Below are positions 22,162 to 31,500 of a stretch of 64,000 nt of DNA, one piece after another (position 1 is the first letter of the stretch; every line of letters starts with the position of its first letter). The position numbers and the translations under genes were made by a program. The notes under the pieces were generated by a model, which saw only the letters and a list, made by a program, of their open reading frames with translations, had not been told where the DNA came from and did not search any database. The stretch comes from Tritrichomonas musculus (lineage: Eukaryota; Parabasalia; Tritrichomonadida; Tritrichomonadidae), in assembly GCA_039105265.1 (NCBI GenBank), contig JAPFFF010000062.1, forward strand, positions 62,001-126,000, given 5' to 3'.

Positions 22162-25100
22162 ATGAAGCCAATACAATTCCATGATATTACCAAAGAATGC
22201 CATAAATTAATGAGTGGTATCAATGATTCAAATATGCAAAATTTATATGCAAATATAAGTTTTAAATATTACTCATGCGATTTAAATAATTCGTTTAAAT
22301 CAGATTTGCAAAATTACCTAAATAATTTTAAATTTATAGCATATGAATATTCTAATATTCCCGCTTCCATTCCTTTTTTCGGAGCTCAAAAAAATAATAA
22401 TAATTCTCAAAATATTATTGATATAATTTTATGTGTCGAAAATGAATGTATTATTATTAAACAGATTGAAATATCCCTTATTACACAAATTTTAACAGAA
22501 ACCAAAGCATCCTTAATCAATACCAATATCAAAACATGTGATAATAAATTTGTATTTGAAGAAATCAGAAATTTTACTCGAAATTACCAGAATTATAGAG
22601 ATAAAAATGACTTTTTCAATTATACAATTAATCCAATTGCTGGATACATGATAAGAAGATATTATTATCCATCGTCTTTTTTCAAAGATCCATCTTTTTT
22701 CACATTTGACAAAAGCATTGAGAACTCAAAGGAGGATGAAACTCAAAGGCAACTTTTTGATATAATTCAAACCAAAGGAAAAGATAAAATCAAAGAAAAG
22801 CTTCAACTATTTCAAAAAAATATAAAAAATTGTTCAGAAAATAGATATCAAAAATATACTTTTGAAAACGATGATTTTCACGAATTAAGAATGATTCATT
22901 CAAGCACTCAATTTTCAATGTCATTAGTTATTCATTTAAAAAGTTTTCATCTTTTTATATGCAAAAAAATTAGTCCAGACAACTTAAGTGAATATGAACA
23001 TGAAATTAATTTTTGTCGAAATTATTCACATCGTAGTTTAACACGTTTTTATGGCTTCATTAAAAAAAATAATAAAATTCTGGGTTTTATTTACGAGTTT
23101 ATGAGTAATGGATCAATTGAAAATTACTATAATTCTAATGCTGATCAAATAAATGATCTTTATTCTTTTTTGTCAGCTCTTCGTATTTTTGATGGAATTC
23201 GTTATCTTCATTCTAACCATCTGATTCATCGAGACATTAAACCATCAAATATTCTCGTTGATCATGATTTTCTTCCTTATTTATCTGATTTTGAGTTTGT
23301 TCGAACTATTGAAAAAGAAGAAGGAACAGATTTTACTTATGATTTTTCATCAAAATTATATGCTTCTCCTGAACAATATTATTCTAAAAACATTTCATTT
23401 TCTACTGATGTTTACTCATTTGGTGCTGTTCTTTATTTCTTATTTGAAAAAGAACATTTGTCTTTGAGTAAATTATCCAATGAAAAGATATATGAATTAA
23501 TCAAAGAAGAAAAGATACCTGAAATGTCAAATGTTTCCTCAATTATTCAATTCCTATATTTATCGTGTGTTAAATATGAATCAGAAGATAGAATTGATTT
23601 GAATAGTATTGAAGAAGAACTTGTTAATGAAATAAATTCGTTTTATTATATAGAAAAATTCTTAAAAAATGATAAAATAAATAATAAAGCAACAAAATTG
23701 GTTCAATATCTCAATGAAATCATTCTTTTTCAACCTCAAAATTTAGAAACATTAATGACAACAAATTTTAATACTACTATATTTGTATTATTTTCTTTTT
23801 TGGAAGATCATTCTCAGACTCTTGCAAATCTTGGTTACATTTATTATAAAGGAAAAATGGTTCATCGTGATTATTTGAAGGCAAAAGAATATTTTGAATT
23901 ATCTGCAAAATTTAATAATTCTGAAGCTTATATGTTATTAGGTGATATTTATTTGAATGGAGAAGGAGTTGAAGAAGATATTGAAAAGGCTGTAAAATAT
24001 TATGAATCATCCGCTCAACTAATGAATTCAAAAGCATTTAATACTCTAGGTTTTCTTTATTTGAAAGGCCAAAAAGTACCAAAAGATTACACAAAAGCTT
24101 TTAATTATTTTAAATCTGCAGCTAAGTTAGATAATGTTTATGGGTATTTAAATTTGGGATTGCTTTATGCAAGTGGTTTAGGAGTAGTCAAAGATATCAA
24201 TGAAGCTGAAAAATATTTTGAAAAAATAATTCAATTTAATGATCCATCAGCACTGGTAAATTTAGGATATGAATATTACATTGGCGAATACATTGAGAAA
24301 GATATAAAAAAGGCCATAAAATACTATGAATTAGCTGCTCAACAAAATGATGAAGTTGGCTTATTCAATCTAGGCAATTTATATCAAAATGGAAATTATG
24401 TTCAAAAAGATATTTTAAAAGCAAAAGAATATTTTGAATCATCTGCTCAAAAAAATTTTCCACCTGCTCTTTTTTCTTTAGGCAATCTTTATTTACAAGG
24501 CCAAATTATTGAAAAAGATTATGATATTGCTTTACATTATTTTGAATTAGCTGCCCAATATGATTATTCACTTGCTCTTTACGCTTTAGGAAATATGTAC
24601 TTATTTGGCCAAGGCGTTCAAAAAGATGTTAATAAAGCTCTGAAGTATTATGAAAGATCAGGTGAACATAATGACTCGGATTCTTTATTAATGCTAGGTA
24701 ATCTTTATTATAATGGAGATATCATTCAGCAAGATATATCCAAAGCAATTTTATATTATGAAAAAGCTGCTAAATTGAATAATGATGAAGCCCTCAACAT
24801 GCTTGGACTTATTTATGATGCTGAAGGCATTAATAAAGATAGTAAAAAAGCTTTTGAATATTTTGAAAGATCAGCTAAAATGAATAATCATAGAGCTCAG
24901 CTTAATCTTGCTTCTAAATATTTAAATGGTAATGGTGTAGCAAAAAATTATACCAAAGCTAAAATGTATTTTGAATTAGCTGCTCAAGAAAATGATCCTC
25001 TTTCATTATATAATCTTGGTCTTATTTATTTGGATGGACTAAATGTTGAAAAAGACCTTGAAAAAGCAAAACATTATTTTGAATTGGCAGCTCAACAAAA

Positions 25101-28050
25101 TCATCCTTATGTACTTTTTCTTTTAGGTAATACATATTTAAGTGAAAAAGAAATTCCATATAATATTCCATTGGCAATAAAATACTTTATATTATCAGCA
25201 CAACAAAATAATTCAGATGCATGTTTGGCACTAGGAAATATATTTTCTCAAGGACAATTTGTTAATAAAGATATACAAAAAGCTAAGCAATATTTTGAAA
25301 AAGCAGCTCAATTAAATCATCCAGATGCTTATAGAAGAATAGGATTAATGTATTTTATTAATCAAGATTATTTCAAAGCTAGATATTATTTTGAATTAGC
25401 AGCTCGAAATAATAATAATTCTGATGCACTTTTTTCTTTGGGAGGTCTTTACGCTTATGGCTTAGGTGTTCAAAAAGATATGTCAAAGTCAATTGAATAT
25501 TTTGAACAATCTGCAAAATTGCATAATTTAAACGCTCTTGTAATATTAGGACAACATTATCACTCCTTGAAAAATTACGAAAAAGCGAAAGATTTTTATG
25601 AAGAAGCTGCAAGTTATAAAAATCCTTTCGCATTTTTATGTTTAGGAAATATGTATTTTTACGGTGAAGGAGTATCAAAGAATTATTCTAAAGCAGGGGA
25701 GTGCTTTGAACAATTTGATGAATTGATCAAATTAAATAATGATCCTAGCAACTTTAATATATATAATTTTACACAAATTGATTTTAATAATTTTCTTAGT
25801 CTTAATTTGTTTCGTGAAAGTCAAAAAAGAAAAGAATCATTTGAATCGTTCATTCAAGGAAATGGCACAGAATTTTTGATGACTTTAGGTGATAAGTATC
25901 TTAATGATGAAAGTATTGCAAAAGCAAAAGAATGCTATGAAATAGCGGCAAATCAAAATAATTCAAATGCATATATAAGACTAGGACTTTTCTATTTTTT
26001 TGGTAAAGGAGTTGAAAGAGATATTAATAAAGCCAAAGAGAATTTAGAAATCGCATCCAAATTAAATAATCCAATTGCATTTTATTATTTAGGATGCCTT
26101 TATTATATCGAACAAAATTATACAAAAGCAATTGAATGCTTTAAAGTTAGTGCTGAATCAAATGACTCACTATCAATTTATTTTTTAGGTTGGATTTATG
26201 AGAACGGTAACGGCGTTGATATAAATTTTTCCAAAGCAAAAGAATACTATGAAAGAGCAGCAAATTTAAACAATTCATTGGCAATTTTCAAATTAGGCTT
26301 TTTATATGATAAGGGATTTGGTGTTAAACAAAATTTTTCAAGAGCAAAAGAATATTATGAAAAAGCTGCTTCACGGTATAATATCGATGCTATTTATAAT
26401 TTAGGAGTTTTATATTTTTGTGGAAAAGGGGTCCAAAAAGATTTTTATAAAGCCAAAGAATTATTTGAATTGACAATTAAATATGGATATCCTGAAGGTT
26501 ACAATTCTTTAGGTATTATGTATTTATACGGAATTGCAGTTGTCAAAGATATTCCAAAAGCTAGATATTATTTTGAAATATTTTCAAAATTTAATTCAAA
26601 TGGATCATATAATTTAGGAATGCTATACCTTTTCAATTTAGAAAAGCCTGATTATTTGAAAGCAATTGAATACTTTAAGATAGCATCTGAAGATAACAAT
26701 TCATATGCTTTATTGTTAATTGCTATAATATATATAAGTGGAATTGGTGTTAAGCAAGATTATCAACAAGCAAATCATTACTTGAAACGATCAGCAGAAT
26801 TGGGAAATTCTTTTGCATATTTCCTGTTGGGTTTATCATATTTAAATGGATATGGGGTTGAAAAAAATTTCAAAGAAGCAAAATATTATTTTGAAGTTTC
26901 TGCTGAAAAAGAAAATCCAATTGCCTTATATACACTAGGCTACATATATAACTGTTCTGAATATACCAACGTTGATATTCAAAAAGCAATAAAATATTTC
27001 CAAAGATGTATTGATGTTTTTGATGAACATTATTTTGTTAAAAATGACATTTTCCTTACTTCCAATAATATTGAAATATTAAAGCATTTTTCATATAATA
27101 ATCTTGCATTGATCTATTTAACAAATTTGTTTGATACAAACAAAGCTGAAAATTACATTAAAATTCCAGCTTTTGCTGGATTTCCTTTTAGTCAGAATAG
27201 TTTGGGATTGATGTACCAATTCCATTTCAAAAATGATGAAAATGCAATTCGAATGTACGAAAAAGCATCTAAACATAAATTTGCTCTAGCTGAGTACAAT
27301 CTTGGATTCTTAGAAGAGAAAGAAAATAAAATAGATAATGCTTTAGTTCATTATGAAAATGCATCAAAATATGAAGATGAAAAATTGATTTTCAAAAATA
27401 ATGTTTTTGAAGATAGAAAACTTAAAATTTCTACAACTTTTATCATTTGTTTGACCAATTTAAAACTTGCAAAATTTTACTTTTCCAAGTCAAATTATAC
27501 TGAATCAAAAAAATATTTCATTAAATCTTTTTCAAAATTCAATATTTCTGAGACTTATCGTTTCAAATTCAAATATGACAAAAATAATATTGATGAGTCT
27601 TTTTCATACATCAGTAATTTTATTTTAAATTTCCCTTTGTTTGATTTCAAAAATCAACCTGAATTGAATTTAAATTTAAAATCAAAATTAGAATCAAATG
27701 AAGAAGAAGAAAAGAAAAACTTTGAATATTATGTTTTTAATGAAAAACTTGAAATCAAACAAAGAGAAATTTCCACATATTATTTTAAAGATGAAAATAA
27801 GTTTGTTTTTAATGATCCTGGCGATTTGTTTGACTTTGCCATTGAAAATGATGAAATTAAAAATGTGTTTTTCAATGAACTCATAAAAACAATTCAGATT
27901 ATGATGGATATATTGTATACACCTCCTTATTATATTTTATTTGGCAGGATAAATATCACAAAATCGACATTTGATCAAAATAAATCAACGAATTCATTTG
28001 TTAAAGATATAAGCAAATTGTTTTATGAAGGTTTTGGGGAAGAAATATAA
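22162..28050 (+). CDS. Protein kinase with ~30 Sel1 repeats
   Basis: 1962 residues. Residues 1-240 are a poorly conserved N-terminal region. A TKL-like kinase domain follows (about 250-500): VAIK-type lysine K268 (LFICKKI), catalytic loop HRDIKPSN (D358), and activation segment ending YASPEQ, then DVYSFGAVLYFLFE. The metal-binding DFG is DFE (376-378) and no glycine loop is obvious. About 30 Sel1 repeats (YxxGxGVxKDxxKAxxYFExAA type, about 36 residues each) run from about residue 550 to 1700, then a Lys/Asn/Phe-rich tail. Proteins of this family are expanded in Tritrichomonas and probably act as scaffolds or signalling kinases. Altered DFG suggests weak or atypical catalysis (inference). The frame is intact and the ATG follows an A-rich leader. 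Confidence 0.92.
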   Translation: MKPIQFHDITKECHKLMSGINDSNMQNLYANISFKYYSCDLNNSFKSDLQNYLNNFKFIAYEYSNIPASIPFFGAQKNNNNSQNIIDIILCVENECIIIKQIEISLITQILTETKASLINTNIKTCDNKFVFEEIRNFTRNYQNYRDKNDFFNYTINPIAGYMIRRYYYPSSFFKDPSFFTFDKSIENSKEDETQRQLFDIIQTKGKDKIKEKLQLFQKNIKNCSENRYQKYTFENDDFHELRMIHSSTQFSMSLVIHLKSFHLFICKKISPDNLSEYEHEINFCRNYSHRSLTRFYGFIKKNNKILGFIYEFMSNGSIENYYNSNADQINDLYSFLSALRIFDGIRYLHSNHLIHRDIKPSNILVDHDFLPYLSDFEFVRTIEKEEGTDFTYDFSSKLYASPEQYYSKNISFSTDVYSFGAVLYFLFEKEHLSLSKLSNEKIYELIKEEKIPEMSNVSSIIQFLYLSCVKYESEDRIDLNSIEEELVNEINSFYYIEKFLKNDKINNKATKLVQYLNEIILFQPQNLETLMTTNFNTTIFVLFSFLEDHSQTLANLGYIYYKGKMVHRDYLKAKEYFELSAKFNNSEAYMLLGDIYLNGEGVEEDIEKAVKYYESSAQLMNSKAFNTLGFLYLKGQKVPKDYTKAFNYFKSAAKLDNVYGYLNLGLLYASGLGVVKDINEAEKYFEKIIQFNDPSALVNLGYEYYIGEYIEKDIKKAIKYYELAAQQNDEVGLFNLGNLYQNGNYVQKDILKAKEYFESSAQKNFPPALFSLGNLYLQGQIIEKDYDIALHYFELAAQYDYSLALYALGNMYLFGQGVQKDVNKALKYYERSGEHNDSDSLLMLGNLYYNGDIIQQDISKAILYYEKAAKLNNDEALNMLGLIYDAEGINKDSKKAFEYFERSAKMNNHRAQLNLASKYLNGNGVAKNYTKAKMYFELAAQENDPLSLYNLGLIYLDGLNVEKDLEKAKHYFELAAQQNHPYVLFLLGNTYLSEKEIPYNIPLAIKYFILSAQQNNSDACLALGNIFSQGQFVNKDIQKAKQYFEKAAQLNHPDAYRRIGLMYFINQDYFKARYYFELAARNNNNSDALFSLGGLYAYGLGVQKDMSKSIEYFEQSAKLHNLNALVILGQHYHSLKNYEKAKDFYEEAASYKNPFAFLCLGNMYFYGEGVSKNYSKAGECFEQFDELIKLNNDPSNFNIYNFTQIDFNNFLSLNLFRESQKRKESFESFIQGNGTEFLMTLGDKYLNDESIAKAKECYEIAANQNNSNAYIRLGLFYFFGKGVERDINKAKENLEIASKLNNPIAFYYLGCLYYIEQNYTKAIECFKVSAESNDSLSIYFLGWIYENGNGVDINFSKAKEYYERAANLNNSLAIFKLGFLYDKGFGVKQNFSRAKEYYEKAASRYNIDAIYNLGVLYFCGKGVQKDFYKAKELFELTIKYGYPEGYNSLGIMYLYGIAVVKDIPKARYYFEIFSKFNSNGSYNLGMLYLFNLEKPDYLKAIEYFKIASEDNNSYALLLIAIIYISGIGVKQDYQQANHYLKRSAELGNSFAYFLLGLSYLNGYGVEKNFKEAKYYFEVSAEKENPIALYTLGYIYNCSEYTNVDIQKAIKYFQRCIDVFDEHYFVKNDIFLTSNNIEILKHFSYNNLALIYLTNLFDTNKAENYIKIPAFAGFPFSQNSLGLMYQFHFKNDENAIRMYEKASKHKFALAEYNLGFLEEKENKIDNALVHYENASKYEDEKLIFKNNVFEDRKLKISTTFIICLTNLKLAKFYFSKSNYTESKKYFIKSFSKFNISETYRFKFKYDKNNIDESFSYISNFILNFPLFDFKNQPELNLNLKSKLESNEEEEKKNFEYYVFNEKLEIKQREISTYYFKDENKFVFNDPGDLFDFAIENDEIKNVFFNELIKTIQIMMDILYTPPYYILFGRINITKSTFDQNKSTNSFVKDISKLFYEGFGEEI

Positions 28051-28567
28051 GTATTGAAATTATAAAGATCATAAATTAAATTAAATTAAAAAAAACATAA
28101 TAAAATGAAGATAAGTTGCATTAGAACTAGTATTTATATTTTAGATTGATTACTTGAATCAAATAGAATTTTACACCATTATTTTTTAAAATTAAAATGC
28201 TATATGGTTTAAACTATATAAAATTATTTTACCTATTATTTTTGTTTTAAATATGTTAAATGTAAATATATAATATTTTCTTTTTGTTAAATTGGGAAAT
28301 CATCTTGAAAAAAGCATCACCATCTACTAGTTATTATGATGTAGGTACTATATTTGGCTTTGAATGATTATTTTTCATCTAAAGGAAATGAAATAGATTT
28401 CAATTTATATGATTGATATATCAACTACTACCAAAGAAAAAAATATTTTATCAGACAAAAACTAATATTTTTTTATATTGAATAATATAAAAGTTTTTAA
28501 ATAAATAAACAAAATAAATTGAATATAAAGTATTTAATCATTCAAAATTGAAATATTAAAAAAATTG
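28051..28567. other. Convergent intergenic region
   Basis: 517 bp of AT-rich sequence between the 3' ends of two convergent Sel1 kinases. TAAA-type sequence follows the upstream stop. Nothing else is recognised. Confidence 0.5.
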
Positions 28568-31500
28568 TCAAGCACCATCAAAACCTTCATAAAAATATGA
28601 ATTTAATTCACTTCTATTATCTATCTTTTCAATCTTTTCTTTCATTGTTTGGTTCTCAATATTAAATCCATAATAAACCAGATTGATATCTTTTATTGCC
28701 ATAAACAGCTTTTCATAAATGAAAATAACTTCAAAAACTATTTCTGCCAAATCTTCACCTGAATCTTTACTAATATTTTCAAAATCTTTTTTAATATCAT
28801 CAATGCTGAATTGTTGGTATTTTTTTAGCACAATCAAGCATAAAAGATCTAATGAATGTGGAATGTCAGATAGTAATGACTTGACAATCAATTCCATTGC
28901 TTTTTTGAGATCAGATTGAACTCCTTCTTCATAAAAATAAATATGAGCTAAATTGAACATTGCAACAGCATCATTTTTCTGTTGAATTGCTTCATTAAAA
29001 TATTCAATAGTATTAGCAATTCTTGGTTCAACGCCTTGCCCTTTTTTATAAATGATACCTAGATTGTTTTTTGCATATTGGTTGTTAAAACATGAAGCTT
29101 CTTTAAAATAATGAATCGATTTTTCTATATCATAATCAACATATAATCCTTCATAATAGATACTACCAAGATAAAACTGTGCATCATAATACTTATTTGC
29201 AGCCGAAAGAGTGAGATATCGAATTGCTATATCAATATCCTGAGAAACATATTCACCTTCATAGTAAATCCTTCCAAGATAAAATTGTGCAATATTAAGA
29301 TCCTGATTCGCCGCAAATCGTAAATAACGAATGGATTTATCAATATTTTTTGGAACAAATACACCTTCATATAAAATTATTCCAAGAGAAAATAGTGCAT
29401 TTTTGTTATTTTTTTCTGATGCCAACTGAAAATAATAAATTGCTTTTTCGATATCTTGCTGAACATAATCACCTTCAAAAAAAATCAGCCCAAGCATATT
29501 TTGGGCATCTGAACTTTTTTGATCTGCAGCAAGTGTGAAATAATGGATTGATTTATTGATATCTCGTGATATATCTCGGCCATCATAATATATATAGCCA
29601 AGCATATATTGCGCATTTACATGACTTCGATCTGCAGCAAGTGTTAAATAATGAATTGTTTTATCAATATCTTTTTGTATATTTTTGCCTTCATAATATA
29701 TATTGCCAAGCATATAGAATGCCTCTATATAATTGTGATAAGTAGCGAGTGAATAATAATGGGTTGCTTTATTGATATCTTCTGGAACTTTTTTACCATA
29801 ATAATATATATTTCCAAGTTTCAGTCGTGCTTCTCCATCATATTGATCAGCAGCAAGTGAATAATAATGGATTGATTTATTGATATCTTCTGGAACATCT
29901 TCACCATAATAATATATATCTCCAAGTTTATTTAGTGCTTCGCTATCATTTTGATCAGCAGCAAGTGAATAATAATGGATTGATTTATTGATATCTTCTG
30001 GAACATCTTCACCATAATAATATATATCTCCAAGTTTATTTAGTGCTTCGCTATCATTTTGATCAGCAGCAAGTGAATAATAATGGATTGATTTATTGAT
30101 ATCTTCTGGAACATCTTCACCATAATAATATATATCTCCAAGTTTATTTAGTGCTTCTCTATCATTTCGATCAGCAGCAAGTGAATAATAATGGATTGCT
30201 TTATTGATATCTTCTGGAACTTTTTTACCACAATAATATATATTTCCAAGTTTATTTAGTGCTTCGCTATCATTTTGATCAGCAGCAAGTGAATAATAAT
30301 GGATTGATTTATTGATATCTTCTGGAACTTTTATACCATAATAATATATATCTCCAAGTTCATTTAGTGCTCCTCTATCATTTTGATCAGCAGCAAGTGA
30401 ATAATAATGGATTGATTTATTGATATCTTCTGGAACATCTTCACCATAATAATATATATCTCCAAGTTTATTTAGTGCATCTCTATCATTTTGATCAGCA
30501 GCGAGTGAATAATAATGGATTGCTTTATTGATATCTTCTGGAACTTTTTTACCATAATAATATATATTCCCAAGTTTTTTTAGTGCATATATACAATTTT
30601 GATCAGCAGCGAGTGAATAATAATGGATTGATTTATTGATATCTTCTGGAACTTTTTTACCACAATAATATATATCTCCAAGTTTATTTAGTGCTCCTCT
30701 ATCATTTTGATCAGCAGCGAGTGAATAATAATGGATTGATTTATTGATATCTTCTGGAACATCTTTACCATAATAATATATATTCCCAAGTTCATTTAGT
30801 GCATATATACAATTTTGATCAGCAGCGAGTGAATAATAATGGATTGCTTTATTGATATCTTCTGGAACTTTTTTACCATAATAATATATATCTCCAAGTT
30901 CATTTAGTGCATATATACAATTTTGATCAGCAGCAAGTGAATAATAATAGATTGATTTATTGATATCTTCTGGAACTTTTATACCATAATAATATATATC
31001 TCCAAGTTTATTTAGTGCATATATACAATTTTGATCAGCAGCGAGTGAATAATAATGGATTGCTTTATTGACATCTTCTGGAACAATTTTACCTTCATAA
31101 TATATATTACCTAATTCATGTTGTAAATTTATGTCCTTTTTATTATTTGCAAGCTGAAAAAAATGAATTGCTTTATCAATATCTCGTGTTACATATTTCC
31201 CTTCCCAATAAATAAACCCAAGCATATTCTGTGCTCCTCTATCATTTTGATCAGCAGCAAGTGAATAATAATGGATTGATTTATTGATATCTTCTGGAAC
31301 TTTTTTACCATAATAATATATATCTCCAAGTTTATTTAGTGCTTCGCTATCATTTTGATCAGCAGCAAGTGAATAATAATAGATTGCTTTATTGATATCT
31401 TCTGGAACTTTTTTACCATAATAATATATATCTCCAAGTTTATTTAGTGCTTCGCTATCATTTTGATCAGCAGCAAGTGAATAATAATAGATTGCTTTAT